Part shown: positions 1 through 6,799 of the stretch, one piece after another
Position numbering within the stretch: the first letter of the stretch is position 1
Layout of the letters: the number at the start of each line of letters is the position of its first letter
Origin: Alcanivorax sp. DG881
GTDB lineage: Bacteria; Pseudomonadota; Gammaproteobacteria; Pseudomonadales; Alcanivoracaceae
Assembly: GCF_000155615.1 (NCBI RefSeq)
Contig: NZ_DS989915.1
Coordinates: forward strand, 838,688-885,494
Length of the DNA: 46,807 nucleotides
Reading direction: 5' to 3'
Made by a program: the position numbers and the translations under genes
Notes under the pieces: model-generated
Database searches by the model: none
Told to the model about the DNA's origin: nothing
Seen by the model: the letters and a program-made list of their open reading frames with translations, nothing else

Positions 1-249
1 CAGGGCACCCTGTTCACCAACAAGCAGCTGCTGTTCGGCCCCATGGCGGCCAACTGGGAACTCACTGTCATCGACAACTATGGCGGCTTCCTGTTGCCCG
101 TCCTGCCTCCCGGCGCCTTCCTGGGCATGGGCCTGATCATCGCCGGCAAGAACGTCATCGACAAACATCTCAAGGAAGCCCAGAAGCGCAACGCCAGCGA
201 CGAACCCAAAGTCAGCCGCCGGGTACGCACCACCGGGAAAGTCAGTTAA
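1..249 (+). CDS. rnfE: Electron transport complex subunit RnfE/RsxE, C-terminal part
   Basis: Only the last 82 residues are inside the window; the reading frame is open from base 1 (reading QGTLFTNKQLLFGP). RnfE is an integral-membrane subunit of the Rnf/Rsx complex, which couples ferredoxin/NADH electron transfer to ion movement and in enteric bacteria keeps SoxR reduced. The visible part has the family's end: a last membrane segment, the PPGAFLGMGLIIAGKNVID stretch, and a short charged cytoplasmic tail. In many gammaproteobacteria rnfE is followed directly by nth; here nth is about 2.8 kb downstream, behind inserted genes. Identification rests on the short conserved end, so it is good but not absolute. 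Confidence 0.85.
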   Translation, partial: QGTLFTNKQLLFGPMAANWELTVIDNYGGFLLPVLPPGAFLGMGLIIAGKNVIDKHLKEAQKRNASDEPKVSRRVRTTGKVS

Positions 250-268
250 CCGGACCACTGCACCTGCG

Positions 269-445
269 TAGGAGCGTCGCTGGCGGCGCGATAAAGTCGT
301 TCCGGGTCGCGAAAGCCTGAAACGTCTGCTCTTTGAGATTCTGCTTTTCGAAACTCGCTTCTCGCAACCCGCCGCTGTTGTTATCGCGCCGCCAGCGACA
401 CTCCTACGGCAACCGTTTTCGCGGCTCGAGCGCCGCTCCTACAGC
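269..445. repeat. REP-like inverted repeats after rnfE
   Basis: Two 26-base arms, 269-294 and 381-406, are inverted copies with one mismatch; the core is GTCGCTGGCGGCGCGATAA preceded by TAGGAG. A third, shorter palindromic unit (GCGGCTCGAGCGCCGC followed by TCCTAC) sits at about 422-442. A related single copy lies at 36768-36788. The shared TAGGAG/CTCCTA ends and hairpin-forming cores resemble REP/BIME elements of Pseudomonas and relatives. They sit between the 3' ends of two convergent genes, where REP elements often occur and may limit transcription or protect mRNA ends. The last unit just overlaps the end of the next gene. Confidence 0.75.
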
Positions 446-903
446 ACCAACGCTGCCACCAATAGCGCCACCGCCACCAACCCGTGTGGCAGAAACACGT
501 GCCGCCAACGCAGGATGCGCAGCAGTTCTTTCATGCCGCCGGCGCGGCGGCTGCGTTCCCAGCTATCGGCGCTCTGGAAGGGGGCGATTTCGTCCACTTC
601 GCCACGAAAATGCGCTTCGATTTTTTCGATACGCGCATAATGCGCGGACTGAAAGGCCTTCCAGTGCCCTTCCACCAACCAGAACAGCAAGCTTCCCACT
701 ACCCCGACCCACAGCAGCGCCGGGCGGTCAAAAAACGCCCCTGACCCCGCCAGAATTCCAGCCAGCGTCACACTCCAGGCCTTGATGGTCAGCGACTTCT
801 GATCAAACGAATCAATCAAGCTGGTGAGGTGGAAATATTCTGCCTGCAACTGCCCATCCAGTTGCGCAGCAGCAGCGGCTTTTGTCTCCACACTCTGTTC
901 CAT
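439..903 (-). CDS. Small membrane protein of unknown function
   Basis: A 154-residue protein I do not recognise. An amphipathic, charged N-terminal region (about 1-40) contains FDQKSLTIKAWSVT and runs into two close membrane segments (about 42-60 and 63-80). A charged soluble stretch (KIEAHFRGEVDEI) follows, and a third hydrophobic segment ends the protein with almost no tail. I chose the ATG at 903 because AGGGGA sits just upstream; an in-frame ATG at 921 would put that site inside the gene. It is convergent with rnfE and part of the block between rnfE and nth. The helix plus two-membrane-segment layout is loosely like SLATT-type membrane proteins, but I see no specific motif to support that. 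Confidence 0.7.
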   Translation of the reverse strand: MEQSVETKAAAAAQLDGQLQAEYFHLTSLIDSFDQKSLTIKAWSVTLAGILAGSGAFFDRPALLWVGVVGSLLFWLVEGHWKAFQSAHYARIEKIEAHFRGEVDEIAPFQSADSWERSRRAGGMKELLRILRWRHVFLPHGLVAVALLVAALVL

Positions 904-1112
904 ACATCCCCTTGTATGCATCTTTGTGACGGTGAATAGTCATGAATCGTGGCGGTAAAATAACCCAATGAGAGCACTGACCCGTGCGCCAGAATTGTTC
1001 CCGATCCTGGCACTGCAAACCGCTGCACAGGCGGACAATAGCATAACGCTGCGGTGATTTTTTACCTGCCTTTTACCTTCACACTCTTTTGCAATTGAGC
1101 CCCCTTTCACGG

Positions 1113-1140
1113 CGAACTCTCTGTGCCAGACTGGCTCTAA
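1113..1140 (+). promoter_or_regulatory. Candidate sigma-E (RpoE/AlgU) promoter
   Basis: CGAACTC at 1113-1119, a 16-base spacer and TCTAA at 1136-1140 fit the sigma-E pattern (GGAACTT, about 16, TCTGA/TCTAA). The start codon of the glycine-zipper gene is 30 bases downstream. The candidate rpoE promoter at 31539-31566 has the same spacing. Glycine-zipper envelope proteins are common sigma-E/AlgU targets in related bacteria. This is a pattern match by eye only. Confidence 0.45.
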
Positions 1141-1169
1141 CAGGGAAATAACGGAATAAGGAGTGAGCC

Positions 1170-1700
1170 ATGAAAAGCGCAGCAATTGCCACCCTGAGTA
1201 TTGTGGGTGCCGTGGCCGTCGCAGGCGTGGGTTATGGTGCTTATCAGGCAGTAACCCCGCAAAAATCAGGCTATGCCAAAGTGGTCAATGTGGACCCCAT
1301 TGTGAAGACCTGGCAGGAACCGCGTGAGGTGTGTCAGCAGGTTAATGTTGAGCGCAAAAAACCCGTGAAAGACCAACACCGGGTCACCGGTAGTGTGGTC
1401 GGTGCGGTGATCGGTGGCGTGGTTGGTCATCAGTTTGGTGGTGGTAGCGGTAAGGACGCCGCAACAGCCGGCGGTGCGATTGCCGGTGGTGTCGCCGGTA
1501 ACCAGATCCAGAAAGGGATGCAGGAAAAAAACACCTACACCACCACGGAACAGCGTTGTAACACGGTGATGGAAGACAAAAGCCGCACCGAAGGCTATGA
1601 CGTGACCTACACCTTCAATGACAATGAAGAGACGATTCGCATGGACAAGAAACCCGGCGAACGCCTGCGCATTGAAGACGGTGACGTGGTGATTCAGTAA
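1170..1700 (+). CDS. Glycine-zipper 2TM envelope protein (SlyB/OsmB-like domain)
   Basis: A 176-residue exported or membrane-anchored protein. An N-terminal hydrophobic helix (about 5-27) is followed by a linker with paired cysteines and then a glycine-zipper region (about 73-112: VTGSVVGAVIGGVVGHQFGG and GGAIAGGVAGNQI), the hallmark of the Rick_17kDa/glycine-zipper 2TM family. The C-terminal third (YDVTYTFNDNEETIRMDKKPGERL) is the hydrophilic tail typical of the longer family members. AAGGAG is placed well before the ATG. The family is associated with outer-membrane integrity and envelope stress; the exact role is unknown. The upstream sequence has a candidate sigma-E promoter, and a strong terminator follows. 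Confidence 0.85.
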   Translation: MKSAAIATLSIVGAVAVAGVGYGAYQAVTPQKSGYAKVVNVDPIVKTWQEPREVCQQVNVERKKPVKDQHRVTGSVVGAVIGGVVGHQFGGGSGKDAATAGGAIAGGVAGNQIQKGMQEKNTYTTTEQRCNTVMEDKSRTEGYDVTYTFNDNEETIRMDKKPGERLRIEDGDVVIQ

Positions 1701-1711
1701 GTCTCCCACTC

Positions 1712-1749
1712 GACACAAAAAAGCCCGCCAATGCGGGCTTTTTTGTGTC
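1712..1749. terminator. Bidirectional intrinsic terminator
   Basis: Perfect inverted repeat: GACACAAAAAAGCCCGC, loop CAAT, and the complementary arm. The GC stem is flanked by an A-run on one side and a T-run on the other, so it works in either direction. It separates the convergent glycine-zipper gene and gltS. Confidence 0.9.
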
Positions 1750-1785
1750 TTGCCGGTGCGCTGTAGAAAACCCGCCAACTGGCGA

Positions 1786-2970
1786 TTACCCCGAGAGCAC
1801 AGACACGAATGTCTGGATAATCGTGGCATTGGCAATATCCACGATAAAGCCCCCCACCACCGGGACGATAATGAACGCCAACGGCGACGGCCCATGGTGC
1901 TGCGTTACCGCCTGGATGTTGGCGACCGCGGTTGGGGTCGCGCCCATGGCAAAGCCACAATGGCCGGCACACAGCACCGCCGAATCATAGTTGCGCCCCA
2001 TCAAACGGAAAGTCACAAAGGTAATAAACGCCAGCGCCAGCAGCACCTGACCGACCAGCATGGCCAACATGGGCAACGCCAGGTCCACCAACTGCAGTAG
2101 TTGCAGGCTCATCAGCGTAATCGCCAGAAAGATCCCCAGCGCCGTATTCCCCACCACATCGATGGTGGCGTCGTTAACGCGCCACAAGCGGCGTGCGGTA
2201 TTGCCCAGCAAAATGCACACGAACAACACCCACACAAAAGTCGGCAGGCGGAACACGGAAGCAAACTCCTCGGCCGCCACCTTGCCCACCACAACGCCCA
2301 CGGAAAGCAGCATCAGAATGCGGATCACGCTGCCCGCCGAAATCGGGTGTGGCCGTTCAGCCTTGTCGTAAGCCGCATCATCGTCTGCGGCCCCGTGGGC
2401 CGGTGCGGCAATGCGGTAGCGGCGAATCAGGAACATGGCCAACGGGCCACCCAGCAGAGCACCAAACACCAGACCAAACGTGGCGGATGCCGCTGCCAGT
2501 TCGGACACACCGGTGAGCCCAAAATCCTTCTCGAATACACTGGCCCAGGCCGCCCCGGTTCCATGGCCCCCGGTCATGGTGACCGAGCCGCCAATCAGCC
2601 CATAGTAGGGTTCAAGCCCCATTAACTTGGCCATGCCAACCCCGGCCAGGTCCTGCAAGGCGACCAGCACAATCACCAGCACCGCAAACAGCAACATGGC
2701 CCAGCCACCCTGCTTGAGCAGGCGGAAATCGGCAGCCAAGCCGACGGCCCCGAAGAAAAACAGCATGGAGGGCACTTTCATGCTTTCATCGAATGTCAGG
2801 GAAACACCACCGATCTGGAGGCCCGTCACGATGATGGTAGCCAACAAGCCCCCCACCACCGGCTCCGGCATATTCAGCCGTGACAGAATGGAAATCCGGT
2901 GTACCAGCCACTGACCTGTGCCCAGTACTAACAGGGCAATCATCAGGGTTTCCATGGCGGAAAACTGCAT
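1786..2970 (-). CDS. gltS: Sodium/glutamate symporter GltS
   Basis: A 394-residue inner-membrane carrier that imports glutamate with sodium. Hydrophobic segments run through the whole length in two halves separated by a charged loop (around 188-215: AADDDAAYDKAERPHP). The first half carries SVTMTGGHGTGAAWA and the second CGHCGFAMGATPTAVAN, the paired pore-loop signatures of the GltS family. The length matches the family (about 400). The ATG at 2970 has AAGGAGAG upstream. It is divergent from nth and convergent with the glycine-zipper gene, with its own terminator at the 3' end, so it is probably a single-gene unit. Confidence 0.95.
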   Translation of the reverse strand: MQFSAMETLMIALLVLGTGQWLVHRISILSRLNMPEPVVGGLLATIIVTGLQIGGVSLTFDESMKVPSMLFFFGAVGLAADFRLLKQGGWAMLLFAVLVIVLVALQDLAGVGMAKLMGLEPYYGLIGGSVTMTGGHGTGAAWASVFEKDFGLTGVSELAAASATFGLVFGALLGGPLAMFLIRRYRIAAPAHGAADDDAAYDKAERPHPISAGSVIRILMLLSVGVVVGKVAAEEFASVFRLPTFVWVLFVCILLGNTARRLWRVNDATIDVVGNTALGIFLAITLMSLQLLQLVDLALPMLAMLVGQVLLALAFITFVTFRLMGRNYDSAVLCAGHCGFAMGATPTAVANIQAVTQHHGPSPLAFIIVPVVGGFIVDIANATIIQTFVSVLSG

Positions 2971-3088
2971 CTAACTCTCCTTCTTCGACCCGCTCTTGCA
3001 GGCCCGACAGGCCACTGCGATGAAGAATCCTCCCCCTCACAGCCGCCGCTTCATCCGCTATACTGCCCCGCGAACACAGGATGATGCT

Positions 3089-3727
3089 ATGAACCGCGAG
3101 AAACGTACCGAAATTTTTTCCCGTCTGCGCGCCCAGAACCCGCACCCGACCACTGAACTGGAATACCAGTCGGACTTTGAGCTGCTGGTTGCCGTAGTGC
3201 TCTCGGCCCAAGCCACGGATGTGGGGGTGAATAAAGCCACCGCACGCCTGTATCCGGTCGCCAATACGCCGGAAGCCATTTTTGCGCTGGGCGTCGACGG
3301 GCTTAAAGAGTACATCAAGACCATCGGCCTGTTTAACTCCAAGGCCGAAAACATCATCCAGTTGTGCCGTATTTTGATCGAACAGCACGACAGCCAGGTC
3401 CCGCGCACCCGTGAGGAGCTGGAAGCGCTACCCGGCGTGGGGCGGAAAACCGCCAATGTGGTGCTGAATACCGCCTATGGCTACCCCACCATGGCGGTGG
3501 ATACCCACATCTTTCGGGTATCCAACCGCACCCGTATTGCCCCGGGCAAAAACGTGCTGGAGGTCGAAAAACGGCTGGTACGACTGGTGCCGGAGGAATT
3601 TCTGCGCGATGCTCATCACTGGCTGATTCTGCATGGCCGCTATGTCTGCATCGCCCGCAAGCCCAAATGCGGTGATTGCCTGATCGCGGATCTATGCGAA
3701 TTCCCCCTCAGCCAGCGCCCCGCCTGA
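3089..3727 (+). CDS. nth: Endonuclease III
   Basis: A 212-residue base-excision repair enzyme (DNA glycosylase plus AP lyase for oxidised pyrimidines), the same length as E. coli Nth (211). The helix-hairpin-helix LPGVGRKTANVVLN holds the catalytic lysine, followed by the catalytic aspartate region AVDTHIFRVSNR. The C-terminus has the 4Fe-4S cluster motif C-X6-C-X2-C-X5-C (in CIARKPKCGDCLIADLC). I chose the ATG at 3089, with AGGATG upstream, rather than an in-frame ATG at 2996, because it gives the family length and the usual MNREKR start. Normally it directly follows rnfE; here it stands apart. Confidence 0.96.
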   Translation: MNREKRTEIFSRLRAQNPHPTTELEYQSDFELLVAVVLSAQATDVGVNKATARLYPVANTPEAIFALGVDGLKEYIKTIGLFNSKAENIIQLCRILIEQHDSQVPRTREELEALPGVGRKTANVVLNTAYGYPTMAVDTHIFRVSNRTRIAPGKNVLEVEKRLVRLVPEEFLRDAHHWLILHGRYVCIARKPKCGDCLIADLCEFPLSQRPA

Positions 3728-3786
3728 ACCGACGCTGGCGCGAGCTCGGGGATCAGCCTTAACCTGTACTCGCGAAGGGAATCGTT

Positions 3787-4230
3787 ATGAATACTGCTAC
3801 CCGATTTGGCCTGTGCTTGCTGACTGCCCTTCCCCTGAGCCTTGCCTCGCTGGCAACCCAGGCCAATGAACTCACCCCCGGGCTCTGGGAGATCACCGCC
3901 AAACTGAATTCACCTGCAGTCCCCGATGCCATGCGCAACCAGGTTCGCAAGGAATGCCTGACCCAGGCCCAGGCCGCGAACCCGGAAATCGCCATGCGCG
4001 ATAGCTGGAAACAGGGAGGCTGCGGGGCTGGCGAAGTGAATCGCAGCGGTAATACCCTGCACTGGAGCGCCAGCTGCAAGATGCCCGGGAGCAACACCCC
4101 CACCAAAATTCGCGGCGAAATGGTGCTGCACAATCCCAAACACTACACCACCAGTACCACGGTCACCGGCAACAAACAGTCCATGACCACCCACAGCGAA
4201 GCCAAATGGCTCGGTGCCTGCGATAAGTAA
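3787..4230 (+). CDS. DUF3617-type exported protein
   Basis: A 147-residue protein with a clear signal peptide (NTATRFGLCLLTALPLSLAS, probable cleavage after TQA around residue 26). The mature part opens with NELTPGLWEITAKL, the characteristic start of DUF3617 proteins. It contains four cysteines, including a final GACDK, so disulfides in the periplasm are likely. AAGGGAA precedes the ATG. The function of the family is unknown. It follows nth by about 60 bases and could share its transcript; the next gene is convergent. Confidence 0.8.
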   Translation: MNTATRFGLCLLTALPLSLASLATQANELTPGLWEITAKLNSPAVPDAMRNQVRKECLTQAQAANPEIAMRDSWKQGGCGAGEVNRSGNTLHWSASCKMPGSNTPTKIRGEMVLHNPKHYTTSTTVTGNKQSMTTHSEAKWLGACDK

Positions 4231-4341
4231 GGGCTCATCGCGGTATTGAGGGGCAGGGAGACGAAGTCGCCTGGTGCCGAATGCCTGACGCCCGACCAAA
4301 CAAAACCGGCCGGGCAACTTGAGGGGCTTTTGGCGTAGGCA

Positions 4342-5091
4342 TCATGCCGCAGGCGTAGCAGTCAGCTCACCGCTGAAGACTTTCTCGAAGAACGCCAGCA
4401 CACGTTGCCAGCTGTCCTCTGAGGCGCCTGCGTCGAATTTTGATCGTAGCGGCGGCAAGGGGCCCAGCTTCTTGAACGTGAAGGTCTGGTGGTCATTCAT
4501 GAAGGAATGGCCCACATCGTCATAACTGCGGATATCGTGGGGCACCCCGAGGGTTTCCAGATGGCTCGCCAAACGCTCGCCATGGTCACCGTAGAGCATA
4601 TCCTGCTTGCCCCAGCCTCCTACGGCAGGACAAATGCCGCGCAAGGTCTCGGCCTTTTTGGGAATCCCGCCATAAAAAGGCGCAACCACCTGCACCGGGG
4701 CCTGGCTGGCATACAGCACAGCAAATCGCCCACCCATACAAAAACCCATCACCCCCACCTGGGTCACCGGCTCTTCGCTTTGTGCCAGCAACCATTCACG
4801 ACAGGCTTCCAACTGGGCAAACGCCGGGCCTTTGCCGGTTTCATGGGCTTTCAGGGTCTTCACCACACATAACGCCTTGCTGCCGGGCAAATCATAGAGA
4901 TCCGGCACCAACACCGGGTAGCCGTTATCCGCCAGCCGCTGGGCGATGCGCTCAATATCGTCGGTATAACCAAAAATATCGTGAATGGCGATCACCGCCG
5001 CCTTGTGCGGATGAGGGGTGTCAGGGCGTAGCCAGCGGGCACGCATGGTGTGGCCGCCGGGGATGGGAATGCCTACAGGTTGGTTTGTCAT
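4342..5091 (-). CDS. Dienelactone hydrolase family protein
   Basis: A 249-residue cytoplasmic alpha/beta hydrolase. It shows AVIAIHDIFGYTDDIERIA near the N-terminus, the nucleophile elbow GFCMGG (around 117-122, with Cys as nucleophile, typical of dienelactone hydrolases rather than esterases), an aspartate region near GWGKQDMLYGDH and the histidine in DDVGHSF. True dienelactone hydrolases act in chlorocatechol breakdown, but most genomic members are of unknown substrate, and no catechol genes are nearby. The start has no strong ribosome-binding site. An AT-rich repeat lies just upstream. Confidence 0.88.
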   Translation of the reverse strand: MTNQPVGIPIPGGHTMRARWLRPDTPHPHKAAVIAIHDIFGYTDDIERIAQRLADNGYPVLVPDLYDLPGSKALCVVKTLKAHETGKGPAFAQLEACREWLLAQSEEPVTQVGVMGFCMGGRFAVLYASQAPVQVVAPFYGGIPKKAETLRGICPAVGGWGKQDMLYGDHGERLASHLETLGVPHDIRSYDDVGHSFMNDHQTFTFKKLGPLPPLRSKFDAGASEDSWQRVLAFFEKVFSGELTATPAA

Positions 5092-5100
5092 GGGAACGCC

Positions 5101-5202
5101 AATGAATAATTAATAGTGAATAATCAATAACGAAACCATAAGGCTACTATCAAGCGTGATTATTAACCCTGTCCATCGAGGCCACTCCAGTTTCGTTATT
5201 AA
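5101..5202. repeat. AT-armed intergenic element, copy 1
   Basis: It begins AATGAATAATTAATAG and contains AATAACGAAAC (5126-5136), matched by the exact inverted copy at 5190-5200, followed by AA. The same sequences form the ends of the best copy at 12882-12956. See the finding on this repeat family. It lies between the start of the dienelactone hydrolase gene and the next repeat. Confidence 0.6.
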
Positions 5203-5344
5203 GGAACCTCTGAAAAACTCCTTGCGTGCTCAGCGAGACCTGAAGCGTGCAGCTGTTGTGTCTTGTCTCGACGGACAGGGTGGTTCCCTTTCCTAGAGGC
5301 AAGGCGCAGCAGATGGGCGCTTCAGGCCTCGCCCTCCGGGTCTT
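5203..5344. repeat. Probable dispersed intergenic repeat abutting DUF1330 gene
   Basis: This non-coding stretch begins GGAACCTCTGAAAAACTCC and runs to the stop codon of the next gene. It contains an inner inverted pair (ACCTGAAGCG near 5249 against CGCTTCAGGC near 5325) and partly inverted ends (CTGAAAAAC against GTCTTTCAG plus TTTTCC). I recall near-identical starts as repeated intergenic sequence in Pseudomonas-like genomes, but there is only one copy in this window, so the repeat status is unproven. Confidence 0.35.
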
Positions 5345-5752
5345 TCAGTTTTCCTCCATCGCCACCAACCGTGCTTCGTGCAGCGCTGCAGTACGATGCC
5401 TGGTCGCTTCACGGTATTCCGGGTCTGCCAGCATGCTCGCAAAAGCCTCTTTGGAAGGGTAGCGAACCAGCAGAACCTCATCCCACTGTTCATTCTCCGG
5501 TGCAATCACCCCGGCCAGGGACTTGCCCTTCCACACCATTTCACCGCCCACACCACGGACCTTGCCGAACGCCACGTCGGAATATTTCTGGTACGCCTCG
5601 CGGCCACTGTAGTCCGCCTCGCCATCCTTGTAGATGGCCTTTTCCTTAAAACGCAGCAAATTAAGCATCACAATGGGCGTCCCGGCTGGGAGAGAGGCCA
5701 GAATGTCCGGTAGTTTTTTGGGGTTAGGATCAATCACAGGCTTATCACTCAT
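5345..5752 (-). CDS. DUF1330 family protein
   Basis: A 135-residue cytoplasmic protein of the dimeric alpha/beta-barrel (ferredoxin-like) type. The core IVMLNLLRFKEKA, the SGREAYQKYSD stretch and WDEVLLVRYPSKEAFASMLADPEY are the two beta-alpha-beta halves typical of DUF1330. No enzymatic activity can be assigned. Its stop codon lies at the edge of a probable dispersed repeat. The gene is minus strand, apparently alone. Confidence 0.85.
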   Translation of the reverse strand: MSDKPVIDPNPKKLPDILASLPAGTPIVMLNLLRFKEKAIYKDGEADYSGREAYQKYSDVAFGKVRGVGGEMVWKGKSLAGVIAPENEQWDEVLLVRYPSKEAFASMLADPEYREATRHRTAALHEARLVAMEEN

Positions 5753-5835
5753 AATAACGCTCCTTTTCTTGTTACCCTGCCGACTCAGCCTGCCCGGGAA
5801 AAGGGCGGATTACGACATGGCCGCGTACAAAGCGG

Positions 5836-6465
5836 TCATAATCCGGGGCGGACCACCGTTATCTGCTCTGCCGCACACAGTTCTAGCAGGTCGTCACAAT
5901 CTGCGGTCTGACACAGCACCTCCATGCTGACGTGTTGCCCATAGGACACCTCCCCTATTTGCGCAGCATGTTGCTCCGCCCAGAGCCGAACGCGCTGCTC
6001 CAGCGCAAAGGGTACATCAAGCCGCAAGGACGTCTGCGGTGTGTGTTCTACACGTTCCACTGCCGACAGCACCGATTCCGCCGCGGCAGCATAAGCACGA
6101 ACCAATCCCCCTGCCCCCAGCTTTACCCCACCGAAATAACGGATCACCACCACCAGCACATCACTCATGCCCTTGTGCTGGATAACATTGAAGATGGGCT
6201 TGCCTGCGGTGCCGGATGGTTCGCCATCATCGTTCATGGCGGCTTGAGCAGAGGCAGGATTTCCCAGCAAATAGGCATAACAATGGTGGGACGCATCCGG
6301 GTAGCGTTGCCGGGCCTCATCGACAAACGCCATGGCCTCTTCGCGCTGAGAAACCGGTCTCAGCCAGGTAATGAAACGGCTTTTATTGATGATGATTTCG
6401 CGGTCAATCGGCGATGCGGGGACAGGGTAACCGTCGATGGGTGGCCTCCGGGACAGATAGAACAC
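5836..6465 (-). CDS. YigZ/IMPACT family protein
   Basis: A protein of up to 209 residues from the conserved YigZ/UPF0029-IMPACT family. Visible hallmarks: INKSRFITWL, the DASHHCYAYL stretch, NDDGEPSGTAGKPI, VVVIRYFGGVKLGAGGLVRAY, then the C-terminal ferredoxin-like UPF0029 domain. The biochemical role is not established; the eukaryotic relative regulates Gcn2. The start is uncertain. GTG at 6465 has no convincing ribosome-binding site. A good GGAGG lies inside the reading frame at 6444-6448, six bases before an ATC codon, and the family similarity only begins after that point. The true protein may therefore be about 9 residues shorter. Confidence 0.88.
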   Translation of the reverse strand: MFYLSRRPPIDGYPVPASPIDREIIINKSRFITWLRPVSQREEAMAFVDEARQRYPDASHHCYAYLLGNPASAQAAMNDDGEPSGTAGKPIFNVIQHKGMSDVLVVVIRYFGGVKLGAGGLVRAYAAAAESVLSAVERVEHTPQTSLRLDVPFALEQRVRLWAEQHAAQIGEVSYGQHVSMEVLCQTADCDDLLELCAAEQITVVRPGL

Positions 6466-6493
6466 AGGCCGTTATGGTAAGGTAATTCCTTCT

Positions 6494-6799
6494 GTGACCG
6501 AACCGTTCATTACCATGTCCACTCCCCCACACAATCAATCAGACAGCCGACCTGACAGCCTGCGCCGCCGTCGACAATTGGCCATTTTCATGGCCCTGCT
6601 AGTCAGCGGCGTTGTGTTCGGGCCACTCGCCGGCGCGCTCTACAACGATGGCAGCGTGTTCTTTCTGTCACTCAGTTTGCTGCTCTGGTTAGGCGTGGGC
6701 CGGTTTATCTACCATTTACTCGCCCCCGCAACAAAAACGGGCGACCCAAAGGCCGCCCGCGCTGAAACATCAGGGGACTGTGACGACCAGCGTCAGTGA
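6494..6799 (+). CDS. Small two-segment membrane protein
   Basis: Up to 101 residues, unrecognised. A polar, arginine-rich N-terminus (PDSLRRRRQ) precedes two membrane segments (about 29-48 and 54-74) and a hydrophilic tail. GTG at 6494 is the longest start; ATG at 6515 (MSTPPHNQ) is equally plausible, and neither has a strong ribosome-binding site. It is divergent from the YigZ gene and its last 7 bases overlap the end of the convergent HlyD gene, so there is no room for a terminator between them. Confidence 0.6.
   Translation: MTEPFITMSTPPHNQSDSRPDSLRRRRQLAIFMALLVSGVVFGPLAGALYNDGSVFFLSLSLLLWLGVGRFIYHLLAPATKTGDPKAARAETSGDCDDQRQ

Noticed and set aside
333-785. 150-codon plus-strand open frame rich in Pro, Arg and Ala
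   Set aside because: Antisense to the membrane protein gene and covering REP-like repeats; composition is typical of a shadow frame.
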